Assembly (NCBI GenBank): GCA_964427895.1
Contig: CAYRUZ010000014.1
Location: 1-29,009, forward strand
Source: CAYRUZ01 sp964427895
GTDB lineage: Bacteria > Patescibacteriota > Gracilibacteria > Peribacterales > Peribacteraceae
Reading direction: 5' to 3'
Length of the DNA stretch: 29,009 bases
Shown: positions 1 through 6,711 of the stretch, one piece after another
Numbering within the stretch: position 1 is the first letter of the stretch
Layout of the letters: every line of letters starts with the position of its first letter
Notes under the pieces: model-generated
The model's input: the letters and a program-made list of their open reading frames with translations, nothing else
Told to the model about the DNA's origin: nothing
Databases searched by the model: none
Program-made: the position numbers and the translations under genes

Positions 1-361
1 TTTCCTCGTTGATGGACGCGTCTTTCTCGATGTACGTGTCCGTGGTCGGCATGTACGCCTCCGGTTGGTAGTAGTCGTAGTACGAGACGAAATAACTGAC
101 GGCGTTATCGGGGAAGAATCCCTGGAACTCGCTGCAGAGCTGCGCGGCGAGCGTCTTGTTATGCGCGAGCACCAACGTGGGGCGTTGCACCTGCTGGATG
201 ATGTTCGCCATCGTGAAGGTTTTGCCCGTGCCGGTCGCGCCCAGAAGGGTCTGGTGCTTTTCGCGCCGGTTGAGTCCCGCGACGAGCTTTTCGATGGCCG
301 CAGGTTGGTCGCCGGTCGGCTGGAAAGGGCTGACGAGGCGGAAGGGCTTGGAGTCGGACAT
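1..361 (-). CDS. uvrB: UvrABC excinuclease subunit B, N-terminal part (cut by window edge)
   Basis: UvrB is the helicase-like damage-verification subunit of nucleotide excision repair; it is loaded by UvrA and recruits UvrC. Translating the minus strand from the ATG at 361 gives an uninterrupted 120-codon frame that runs off the window. It opens with the typical segment FRLVSPFQPTGDQPAAIEKL, followed by Walker A GATGTGKT (about residues 41-48) and the hallmark LVLAHNKTLAAQL. It ends in the tyrosine-rich beta-hairpin region, SYYDYYQPEAYMP (about 91-104). All of these are diagnostic for UvrB and in the expected order. The gene is divergent from the gene at 484. A weak -10 candidate (TACAGT, 372-377) lies 10 nt upstream of the start. 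Only the first fifth or so of the protein is visible. Confidence 0.96.
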   Translation of the reverse strand, partial: MSDSKPFRLVSPFQPTGDQPAAIEKLVAGLNRREKHQTLLGATGTGKTFTMANIIQQVQRPTLVLAHNKTLAAQLCSEFQGFFPDNAVSYFVSYYDYYQPEAYMPTTDTYIEKDASINEE

Positions 362-398
362 GGGTCGAGCCACTGTACAGGACGGAGCGGCCGTACGT

Positions 399-429
399 AA
401 GGGAGGGGAGCCAAAAGACCTCCCTTTTT
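399..429 (+). terminator. Hairpin followed by a T-run, terminator-like
   Basis: A perfect 8-bp stem pairs AAGGGAGG (399-406) with CCTCCCTT (419-426) around a 12-nt loop, and the 3' arm runs into TTTTT (425-429). In plus orientation this looks like an intrinsic terminator. No plus-strand gene lies upstream in the window, because uvrB is on the minus strand. It would therefore stop antisense or upstream transcripts before the promoter at 457. It could also be a structural element in the uvrB leader if that transcript starts further out. Confidence 0.45.
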
Positions 430-456
430 CGCCATCATGCACGAAGGCGGCTTTTG

Positions 457-465
457 TGCTATAAT
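457..465 (+). promoter_or_regulatory. Extended -10 promoter for the gene at 484
   Basis: TGCTATAAT is a perfect extended -10 (TGn plus TATAAT at 460-465), with no recognisable -35. Initiation about 7 nt downstream would leave a leader of about 12 nt (AAAACCCACACC before ATG) with no Shine-Dalgarno. The site overlaps the alternative upstream ATG at 454, so the start at 484 is preferred. Confidence 0.7.
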
Positions 466-483
466 TTCTGGAAAACCCACACC

Positions 484-1662
484 ATGCCCACAGACGCTCC
501 CAGCAACGGCGGCGAACGCGGCGATTCCACGCACGAGACGCTCGTCCGCGGCATCCGCGAGGGGCTGGAACACCTGCAGCTGGCCATCGAAGCGTCGCGA
601 GGCGGCGATCCGCTCGAACTCCCGCCCACCACGAACGCCGTGATTCGCGACATCGTCGCGCAAACACGCCAGCACATGCTCGGTGCGAGCGTGGGCCCGC
701 TCCTCACGCAATTGCTCGGCAGCGTGCGCGACGGCAATCCGCTGCATCTCCCCGAAAGGCAGGAGCAGCAGCGCGACAACCCCGTCCTCCGACAGCAACA
801 GACCACGCGCGACCAGCTGCGCCCGGTGCTCAGCGGCACGCTCGAACAGCTGATGCGCAATGCGCAGGATCTGCACGACCGCTCCCCGGACGATTACCAC
901 CGGCTCATCCGCTACCTCCCCCTGAACGCGCAGGGGGAACGCCAGGAAGAGCGGCTCGGCGAGCATTTCTTCCAAGCGCACCTCTCCAACAATCCGCGCC
1001 CGAAGCCGATCGTCATCATGATCCTGGGCAACAAGGACCAGATGGTCGACAGTCCCCCGCCCGCCCGCCAACGCGGCATCAATCACCTGTTCAACCGTCT
1101 CTCGAGCGAGAATCCGGAAGATGCCGACGTGGTGAAGATCCGCCTGGGAAGCGTCCAGCATTCGGCGGACCCGCGTCGCCACAACGCGCTTGCGGCCATC
1201 CACGCGCGCAACGTCGTCGAAGACGCGCTTTCGGGAAAGGGCGTATTCAACGGCCGGCGCTACACCTCCGTGACCTTCGTGGCCTACAGCTACGGTGCAG
1301 GGCTGCTCGACGAAATGCTGCGCGATCCACACAACCCCCTGCGCCTCAACGGCGTACCCGTCGCGGGCACCGTGGGCATCGATCCCATCCGCTTCCGCGG
1401 ATACTTCGCGAATACGCGGCGGCCGCCGACTTCCGCGCCGCACTTGCATATCTATCAGCGCAACCGCGCGGCATCCGACGCGTTCCTCGCCGGCGGCGCA
1501 CTCACGGATCCCGCACGTCCTGGAGACCGGCAGATGGAGATCACAGGCACCACGCACCGCGGCATCTCGAACATCGCCAGTTCGCCGCGCATCCGGTCGC
1601 TGTTCGATAACGACATTCTCGGATTCGTCCGCGAGCGTGCGGGCATCGGGCGGACCGCCTGA
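484..1662 (+). CDS. Unknown protein with an alpha/beta-hydrolase-like core
   Basis: This is a 392-residue protein that I do not recognise as a named family. The first 140 or so residues are polar and helical, with a short motif twice: SRGGDPLELP and SVRDGNPLHLP. A hydrophobic strand, KPIVIMILGNKDQ (about 170-182), begins a compact C-terminal domain. Within it, TFVAYSYGAGLL places Ser269 in an A-Y-S-Y-G nucleophile-elbow-like turn (canonical G-x-S-x-G), followed by GTVGIDPIRF and TTHRGIS as possible Asp and His suppliers. This layout suggests a lipase or serine-hydrolase fold, but that is inference. There is no signal peptide, so it is probably cytoplasmic. The ATG at 484 is chosen over 454 because a strong -10 overlaps the latter. 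It is followed 56 nt later by the next unknown gene. Confidence 0.75.
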   Translation: MPTDAPSNGGERGDSTHETLVRGIREGLEHLQLAIEASRGGDPLELPPTTNAVIRDIVAQTRQHMLGASVGPLLTQLLGSVRDGNPLHLPERQEQQRDNPVLRQQQTTRDQLRPVLSGTLEQLMRNAQDLHDRSPDDYHRLIRYLPLNAQGERQEERLGEHFFQAHLSNNPRPKPIVIMILGNKDQMVDSPPPARQRGINHLFNRLSSENPEDADVVKIRLGSVQHSADPRRHNALAAIHARNVVEDALSGKGVFNGRRYTSVTFVAYSYGAGLLDEMLRDPHNPLRLNGVPVAGTVGIDPIRFRGYFANTRRPPTSAPHLHIYQRNRAASDAFLAGGALTDPARPGDRQMEITGTTHRGISNIASSPRIRSLFDNDILGFVRERAGIGRTA

Positions 1663-1718
1663 AAATCCGGCGCATCGCGCTTGAAAAAAATACCGTGATC
1701 ATCTCTACTGCCGCACCG

Positions 1719-2138
1719 ATGGAACGGCGGCAGCAGAACAACACCGAGCCCTACCAGCAGGCGAAGCTCGTGCTGCGCGACAGGCTCCTCGAGGGAGACG
1801 GACTATTCGACGTCGCACACACCACACTTGGGTTGCGTACGAACATGACCAAAGTGATCACCGCGCGCGCCTTTCCGTTCGAGATGCGTCTGCGCGACGG
1901 AATGATGACGTACCACGTGCCGGAAGAAGAGGCGCGCGAAGCATTCGCATCGCTCTCACCCGCACAGCAGTCAATTATCGCGCGACAGCTGTTGATGCGA
2001 TCGGCCCATCGATTGGACGCGATGAACATCATTTCGGCGGATTTTTTCCAGCAGCAACGCATCCAAGCTCGGCGGAATGCCGCGCTCCTGGCCATCGATC
2101 GCTTCGCTTCCCCGAAAGCAGACGCAGGAGGCGGATGA
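1719..2138 (+). CDS. Small unknown protein sharing a module with its downstream neighbour
   Basis: This 139-residue soluble protein belongs to no family I can name. Residues about 60-105 contain FASLSPAQQSIIARQLLMRS. This resembles two segments of the next gene: YFDALTDEEQAAAINMVFAR and LYETLSPAQKHAVINEMYTA. The shared pattern is an acidic or polar turn (L-S/T-x-x-Q) followed by an amphipathic helix. A GTG at 1695 would add eight residues. A -10-like TACCGT at 1691-1696 overlaps that GTG and favours the ATG at 1719 with a short pyrimidine-rich leader, but the start is uncertain. The gene ends 44 nt before the next gene, so the two may be co-transcribed. Confidence 0.65.
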   Translation: MERRQQNNTEPYQQAKLVLRDRLLEGDGLFDVAHTTLGLRTNMTKVITARAFPFEMRLRDGMMTYHVPEEEAREAFASLSPAQQSIIARQLLMRSAHRLDAMNIISADFFQQQRIQARRNAALLAIDRFASPKADAGGG

Positions 2139-2182
2139 AGTGATCTTGCCCCCGCAGCAAAACACGGGAAAATAACGGGTTG

Positions 2183-3361
2183 ATGCTGGTCGACCGAATC
2201 CCCGATGACGCGGATTATTGGGAGAGTGATTCGCCGGAGTACCGGCGTGCCCAGCAGCAGATATTCCTCTTGATGAAAGAAGAGGCCGTACGTTTGCCGC
2301 CGGACCTCACGGATGCGCAGCTGCAGGACTTCGTCACGCTGCTCAACGGCATGACGGAGGCGAACGTCACGTTCGACCTGGCAGAAGCAACGAAAAACCG
2401 TTTCACGGTCTTGCCCATGATCACCGGTTACATCCGGGAGACGCGCGAGGGCGTGGCCGGAATGAGCAGCCTGCGGAAAGTGGAGTATCCGGTGGCGGAC
2501 TATTTCGACGCGCTCACCGACGAGGAGCAGGCGGCTGCCATCAACATGGTGTTCGCCCGGCGTAAAGCGCTGTATCACCGCGATTTGCATCTCGCGTATC
2601 GCACGGGTGACGCGGTGCTGGAGGCGAAAGTCTGCGCGCACCTCGATGACATTCAGCGCCTCTACGAACAGATGATGCGCCGGTTCATGGATCCCTCGGA
2701 CGAAGATGCGCCGCCGTTCGACGAAGATGCGGGCGGCGGCCTGATGGTGGCGGGGCAAGGCGGCGGCGAAACCGATCCGACGGTGGAGGCCGCGTACTGG
2801 CGGGAAGACGACGAGCTGTCCGTGCTGAGCGAATACGACGATCCGAGCTATTGGCGTTCTCACCCGGATTTTCTTTCCGCGCGCGAAGACATCGCGCGGC
2901 TGACGCCCGAACACCCGGTGTGCATCAGCGCGTCGACCGATCCCGAAACGCTGGGGCGTTATAAAACGTTGCTTGCACGCTGCAGGCCCGAACACGTGTT
3001 CTTCAACCTGTGTTCGGAGGATCCACCCGTCATGATCGCCGCCGTCGGCGGCTACGTACGCGGCGGCCCGCCCGTCGATCCGTTCGAGGGAGGACGCAGG
3101 GTGCGGATCGGCGTTGCGCGCGAAGTGGCATTGGCGCTGCCGGGCCTCTACGAAACCCTCTCGCCGGCGCAGAAGCACGCGGTCATCAACGAGATGTATA
3201 CGGCGGTGCAAGCGATCTATCGCAATGAGCAGGCGAAGATGCGCGCTGGTGGCAGATTCTCCGACGCGCACAAAATCTCCCTTCTCATCAGTGCGTCCGA
3301 AGAGGAGCGCCAGCTGATGCTTGCGGCACTCCCATCCGACTGGGGCGAAGCAGCGCATTAG
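2183..3361 (+). CDS. Unknown protein with two internal copies of one module
   Basis: This 392-residue acidic soluble protein has no signal peptide or membrane segment and belongs to no family I recognise. It is an internal duplication. Copy 1 (about residues 8-135) has DADYWESDSPEYRRAQ, then MITGYIRE, then YFDALTDEEQAAAINMVFAR. Copy 2 (about 219-350) has DPSYWRSHPDFLSARE, then AVGGYVRG, then LYETLSPAQKHAVINEMYTA. An acidic, Gly-rich linker (about 172-195) separates them. The 1719 gene carries the C-terminal part of the same module, so the cluster probably arose by duplication. A TTG at 2180 immediately precedes the chosen ATG. No Shine-Dalgarno is visible. The function is unknown. Confidence 0.7.
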   Translation: MLVDRIPDDADYWESDSPEYRRAQQQIFLLMKEEAVRLPPDLTDAQLQDFVTLLNGMTEANVTFDLAEATKNRFTVLPMITGYIRETREGVAGMSSLRKVEYPVADYFDALTDEEQAAAINMVFARRKALYHRDLHLAYRTGDAVLEAKVCAHLDDIQRLYEQMMRRFMDPSDEDAPPFDEDAGGGLMVAGQGGGETDPTVEAAYWREDDELSVLSEYDDPSYWRSHPDFLSAREDIARLTPEHPVCISASTDPETLGRYKTLLARCRPEHVFFNLCSEDPPVMIAAVGGYVRGGPPVDPFEGGRRVRIGVAREVALALPGLYETLSPAQKHAVINEMYTAVQAIYRNEQAKMRAGGRFSDAHKISLLISASEEERQLMLAALPSDWGEAAH

Positions 3362-3396
3362 ACGCAAAACGACTTTTGGGGCGCTGCAGCCTGCGG

Positions 3397-3402
3397 TAGG
3401 CT
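3397..3402 (+). promoter_or_regulatory. -10 element 6 nt before serS (leaderless-type)
   Basis: TAGGCT is followed by six bases (GGCCGC) and then the serS ATG at 3409. If transcription starts about 7 nt after the -10, the mRNA begins at the start codon. This matches the arrangement at the genes starting at 9652, 12178, 18875 and 20888. Confidence 0.5.
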
Positions 3403-3408
3403 GGCCGC

Positions 3409-4710
3409 ATGATCGACTTAAATGACGTCCGCAAACGGCCCGATGTGTACGCCCTCGCGTGCAAGAACAAGAACATCAAGCTCGATATCTCCGCGTTCCT
3501 CGCGCTCGACGATCGCCGCAAGGCGCTGCTCACCGACGTGGAGGGCATGCGCAGCGAGAAAAACTCCGTCAGCAAGAACGTCCCGACGATGAAGGGTGCC
3601 GAGAAGGAGAAGGCGATCGCCGACATGAAGGTGCTGAGCGAGAATTTGAAAGGCAAAGAAGAGGAATTGGACCGCCTCGAAAAGGAATGGATGGAGCAGC
3701 AGCTGATGCTGCCGTCGATTCCGCACGACCGCGTGCCCGTGGGAAAGGACGACTCGCAGAACGTCGAGGTGAGCAAGTGGAACGCGCCGCCCGCCTTCGC
3801 GTTCGAGCCGCTCGACCACGTGGCGCTCGCCGAATCGCTCGACCTGTTCGACATCCCGCGCGGTGTGAAGATCGCCGGAAGTCGCAGCTATTTCCTAAAG
3901 GGGGACGGTGCGCGCCTCTACTTGTCGGTGATGCGCTACGCCATCGACCACCTCGTAAAGAAGGGATGGACGCTCTTCATCCCGCCGTACATGGCAAGCT
4001 GGGAGTGCCTGATGGGCACGGGATTCTTCCCGGGCGCTGAGGAGCAGACGTACGCCGTGGGCGCGCAAAAAGCGCGCGGCGAAGCGATCGAGAGCGACGA
4101 CGTGTACCTCATCGGCACGTCTGAGGTGTCCGTCGCCAGCTACCACAAGGACGAAGTGCTGCACTACAGCAAACTGCCGACGCGCTACGCCGGCTACTCG
4201 CCGTGCTTCCGTCGCGAAGCGGGCACGTACGGCAAGGACACGCGCGGCCTGTACCGCGTGCACCAGTTCGAGAAGGTGGAGCAGGTGGTGCTGTGCGAGG
4301 CGGACGAGGAGAAGGCGATGGCGATGTTCGAGGAGATCCGCATCAACGCCGAAGACGTGCTGCGCGAGCTGGGTCTCGCCTACCGCATCGTCGACGTCTG
4401 CACGGGCGACATGGGCAAGGGCAAGGTCTACATGCAGGACATCGAAAGCTGGATGCCCAGCCGCAACATGTACAGCGAGACGCAGAGCTGCTCGTACCTG
4501 GGATCCTTCCAAGCACGACGCCTGAACATCAAGTACGAGAAAGAGGACGGCACCAAGGATTTCGTCCACACGCTGAACAACACGTGCATCGCCGGCCCGC
4601 GCATCCTCATTCCGATCCTCGAAACGTACCAGAACCAGGACGGCTCCGTGACGATCCCGGAAGTGCTGCGCCCGTACATGGGCGGGCAATCCGTGCTCAA
4701 GCGCGCCTGA
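3409..4710 (+). CDS. serS: Seryl-tRNA synthetase
   Basis: This class II synthetase attaches serine to tRNA-Ser in the cytoplasm. At 433 residues it is normal for the family. Residues 1-110 form the N-terminal tRNA-binding helical hairpin, a heptad-like coiled coil rich in Lys and Glu. The catalytic core shows the serine-site TSE (in GTSEVSVAS), motif 2 with SPCFRREAGTYGKDTRGLYR, and the region ending SYLGSFQARRLNIKY. Motif 3 (LNNTCIAGPRILIPILE) differs from the commoner LNGSGLAVGRTL but keeps the Arg. The ATG at 3409 is the only sensible start and sits 6 nt after a -10-like TAGGCT. The response regulator gene begins 3 nt after the stop, so the two are probably co-transcribed. Confidence 0.97.
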   Translation: MIDLNDVRKRPDVYALACKNKNIKLDISAFLALDDRRKALLTDVEGMRSEKNSVSKNVPTMKGAEKEKAIADMKVLSENLKGKEEELDRLEKEWMEQQLMLPSIPHDRVPVGKDDSQNVEVSKWNAPPAFAFEPLDHVALAESLDLFDIPRGVKIAGSRSYFLKGDGARLYLSVMRYAIDHLVKKGWTLFIPPYMASWECLMGTGFFPGAEEQTYAVGAQKARGEAIESDDVYLIGTSEVSVASYHKDEVLHYSKLPTRYAGYSPCFRREAGTYGKDTRGLYRVHQFEKVEQVVLCEADEEKAMAMFEEIRINAEDVLRELGLAYRIVDVCTGDMGKGKVYMQDIESWMPSRNMYSETQSCSYLGSFQARRLNIKYEKEDGTKDFVHTLNNTCIAGPRILIPILETYQNQDGSVTIPEVLRPYMGGQSVLKRA

Positions 4711-4713
4711 GCT

Positions 4714-5094
4714 ATGGGTCTCTTTCTGATCGCCGACGACTCGCCGCCGAAGAGAGTCATGTTGCATGCGGCTCTCAAGCGCGCGCGATGGGACGGGGAG
4801 ATTATGGAGGCGAGCACGACGGAGGAAGCCATGGCCCTCATCGACGGTCATCCGTCCATTGCGGCGGCATTCATCGACTATCAGATGCCCAGCGCCAACG
4901 GACCGGCCGTCATCGCGCATCTGCGGAGCACCAATCCCGCCGCCAAGATCGCGCTCGTGACGGCGGCCGACAACGCGACGTACGAACAGGAGGCGCGCGC
5001 GGCGGGCGCGGAGGCGTTCATTTGCACCAGCTGGACCGGCGATCACCTGGAACGTGTTCTGCAAGAGACGCTGCGTCATTGGCAGGCGGCCTGA
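4714..5094 (+). CDS. Single-domain response regulator receiver lacking the conserved Lys
   Basis: This 126-residue protein consists only of a receiver domain. The acidic pocket is Asp8-Asp9 (LIADDSP), the phospho-acceptor is Asp55 (FIDYQMP), and Thr83 (ALVTAAD) is the switch Thr/Ser. The strand-5 K-P motif is absent: where receivers read F-x-x-K-P, this one has FICTS, with Thr105 at the Lys position. That Lys normally contacts the phosphate and is needed for the switch, so signalling may be altered or phosphorylation-independent. No output domain or partner kinase lies in the window. It starts 3 nt after serS and is probably translated from the same message. The receiver assignment is firm; its role is unknown. 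Confidence 0.9.
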   Translation: MGLFLIADDSPPKRVMLHAALKRARWDGEIMEASTTEEAMALIDGHPSIAAAFIDYQMPSANGPAVIAHLRSTNPAAKIALVTAADNATYEQEARAAGAEAFICTSWTGDHLERVLQETLRHWQAA

Positions 5095-5103
5095 TGCTAT
5101 GCT
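5095..5103 (+). promoter_or_regulatory. Extended -10 immediately upstream of the glycosyltransferase gene
   Basis: TGCTATGCT (TGn plus TATGCT at 5098-5103) ends 7 nt before the ATG at 5111, predicting transcription from the A of the start codon or within a base of it. It overlaps the last base of the response regulator stop codon. Confidence 0.55.
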
Positions 5104-5110
5104 GTAGGGG

Positions 5111-6193
5111 ATGAAGATCCTCTTCACCCGGTTCCCCTTGGAGAGCCGCCTCGGCGGAGCCGAAATCCAGACGCTGAGCCTCATGCGCGGCTTGCTGGAC
5201 GACGGACATGCCGTCGGATTCGTCGGCAGTTGCCCCACGCTGCTGGATTTGTGCGCGGAGCACGACATCATCAACGGAGAGCTGGAGTTGGGATTCCCGC
5301 CCGTGACGCCATGGCTCGCGCTCTCGTTCCTCTGGCGGAAATCTGCCATGCGACGCAAGCTGCGCGACGCAATCGCGCAATTCGGCAATTTGGGCGCCGT
5401 GGTGATGCTCAGTCTGACGGAAAAGTTGCTGCTCACCGAAGAGTTGCACCGCGCGGGCGTGCGGGTGTTATGGGTGGAGCACGACCGGGTCGGGCGCTGG
5501 CTGACGCGTAATCCATGGCTCGGCCTACTCAAGCGCCAAAGTGTATTCGCCACCACGGTGACCGTATCCGATCTTAGCCGCAGGTTATATACCAATCTCG
5601 GGTTCGCTCCCGACCGGGTGGTGGCCATACCCAATGGCATCGACGCCTACCGCTTCGCGGACGTGCATCCGCCGGCGGCCGGCGAAACACTACGACTCGG
5701 CTGCGTCGCACGACTGACCCGCGATAAGGGCGTAGACCTCTTGCTCGACGCGGTCGATGGGTTGCCGCATGTGTCGCTCGCCATCGTGGGGGACGGCCCC
5801 GAGGCCTCGCGCCTGCGGGCCCGCGCGGAGCGCATCGGCCCGCGCGTCACCATCGCGCCATCGGCGGACATCGCCGTGCTGTACGGCGGCATCGACGCAC
5901 TCGTCCTCCCGTCACGCGAACACGATCCGTTCGGCATGGCGCCGGCGGAAGCAATGCTGACCGGCTTGCCCGTCATCGTCACGGATGCGTGCGGCATCGT
6001 CGATTACCTCCGCAACGAACTCGACGCGCTCATCGTGCCGGCCGGTTCATCCGCAGCCCTAGCGCAAGCCATTTCTTCACTTGCCGATCCTGCGCGCCGC
6101 GCATCGCTTGGGGCATCCGCGAAAAAGACCGCCGAGTCGCGCTTCGGATTACGGACCATGATCACGGCATACGAACAGCTCCTGGGCGCTTAG
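5111..6193 (+). CDS. GT4-type glycosyltransferase (GT-B fold)
   Basis: This 360-residue protein probably transfers a sugar from a nucleotide-sugar to a cell-surface glycan or lipid acceptor; the substrates cannot be read from the sequence. The N-terminal half has the acceptor-side Rossmann opening MKILFTRFPLESRLGGAEIQ, including the common GGAE glycine turn. The C-terminal half shows LGCVARLTRDKGVDLLLDAV and VGDGPEASRLR. It then has the E-x7-E nucleotide-sugar signature, PFGMAPAEAMLTGLPVIVTD. There is no signal peptide; association with the inner membrane face is possible. A leaderless-type promoter lies directly upstream. The stop overlaps the stop of the convergent gene at 6190-6567 by 4 nt. 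Confidence 0.92.
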   Translation: MKILFTRFPLESRLGGAEIQTLSLMRGLLDDGHAVGFVGSCPTLLDLCAEHDIINGELELGFPPVTPWLALSFLWRKSAMRRKLRDAIAQFGNLGAVVMLSLTEKLLLTEELHRAGVRVLWVEHDRVGRWLTRNPWLGLLKRQSVFATTVTVSDLSRRLYTNLGFAPDRVVAIPNGIDAYRFADVHPPAAGETLRLGCVARLTRDKGVDLLLDAVDGLPHVSLAIVGDGPEASRLRARAERIGPRVTIAPSADIAVLYGGIDALVLPSREHDPFGMAPAEAMLTGLPVIVTDACGIVDYLRNELDALIVPAGSSAALAQAISSLADPARRASLGASAKKTAESRFGLRTMITAYEQLLGA

Positions 6194-6567
6194 GCGGCGG
6201 CCGCACCGGACGCCTCGGGCACGCTTTGATAGAGCAGACCGGCAGCCGTCGCAATGCGCTGATCCGGCACGCTGAGGAATTGCTCAAGATCCTGACGCGT
6301 CATCTGACCGCCCTGGGCGGATTCCTCGTCCGTCAATAAACGCGCGAGTGCCGCTGCGTCTTCGCCTTGCGGGAACGCTGCGAGACATTCGCCCACGGCC
6401 TGGCGGCGGCGCTGCACGCCCTCCGGATCACTCGGGGCGGCCGTCTGACGCAGCACAGGCAACTGTGCATGGAAAAACTCGCTGCTCGCGGGGCTAAGTG
6501 CGGCTTCCGGGCCGCGATCGGCCGGTGTCTCGGAGAAGGATTTCGGCAATTCGGGCGTCTGCATCAT
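6190..6567 (-). CDS. Small unknown soluble protein
   Basis: This 125-residue protein is Ala/Glu/Gln-rich, with no signal peptide, membrane segment or recognisable motif. The first 30 residues are polar and probably disordered; the rest is predicted helical by composition (FHAQLPVLRQT, EDAAALARLLTDEES, MTRQDLEQFLSV). Two adjacent ATG codons (6567 and 6564) could serve as start. A good extended -10 (TGGTAGAAT) lies 18 nt upstream, leaving a C/T-rich leader without Shine-Dalgarno. Its last codon overlaps the stop of the convergent glycosyltransferase. The dedicated promoter supports a real gene, but no function can be proposed. Confidence 0.65.
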   Translation of the reverse strand: MMQTPELPKSFSETPADRGPEAALSPASSEFFHAQLPVLRQTAAPSDPEGVQRRRQAVGECLAAFPQGEDAAALARLLTDEESAQGGQMTRQDLEQFLSVPDQRIATAAGLLYQSVPEASGAAAA

Positions 6568-6585
6568 GGAGGGAGGAGTGCGGCG

Positions 6586-6594
6586 ATTCTACCA
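6586..6594 (-). promoter_or_regulatory. Extended -10 for the 6190-6567 gene
   Basis: On the minus strand, TGGTAGAAT (TGn plus TAGAAT) lies 18 nt before the ATG at 6567. The predicted leader is about 12 nt and pyrimidine-rich (ACTCCTCCCTCC), resembling the leaders of the genes starting at 10457, 13371 and 20980. Confidence 0.55.
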
Positions 6595-6697
6595 TTGTCT
6601 TTGCGCCATGTTCGATTGTACGCGATCGTTACAGACAAACACGAATTTGCATGATGAAAAATCCCGCGAAGTTCGGGCACTCGGCGACTCCGTCGGT

Positions 6698-6703
6698 TAT
6701 AGT
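6698..6703 (+). promoter_or_regulatory. -10 element 8 nt before the amidase/SpoIID gene
   Basis: TATAGT ends 8 nt before the ATG at 6712, so the message is predicted to be leaderless or to carry only one or two leader bases. No -35 is evident at the expected distance. Confidence 0.5.
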
Positions 6704-6711
6704 GACGTCCT

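Noticed and set aside
454..483. ATG at 454 as start of the unknown gene
   Set aside because: It overlaps the TGCTATAAT promoter, so it would not be in the transcript.
1751..3367. Long minus-strand open frame of 538 codons
   Set aside because: It is antisense to the two module-bearing genes, is His/Arg/Val-rich as expected for a complement-strand frame in GC-rich DNA, and has no family motif or promoter.
3895..5640. Long minus-strand open frame of 581 codons across serS, the response regulator and the glycosyltransferase
   Set aside because: It covers three well-identified genes on the other strand and has shadow-like composition.
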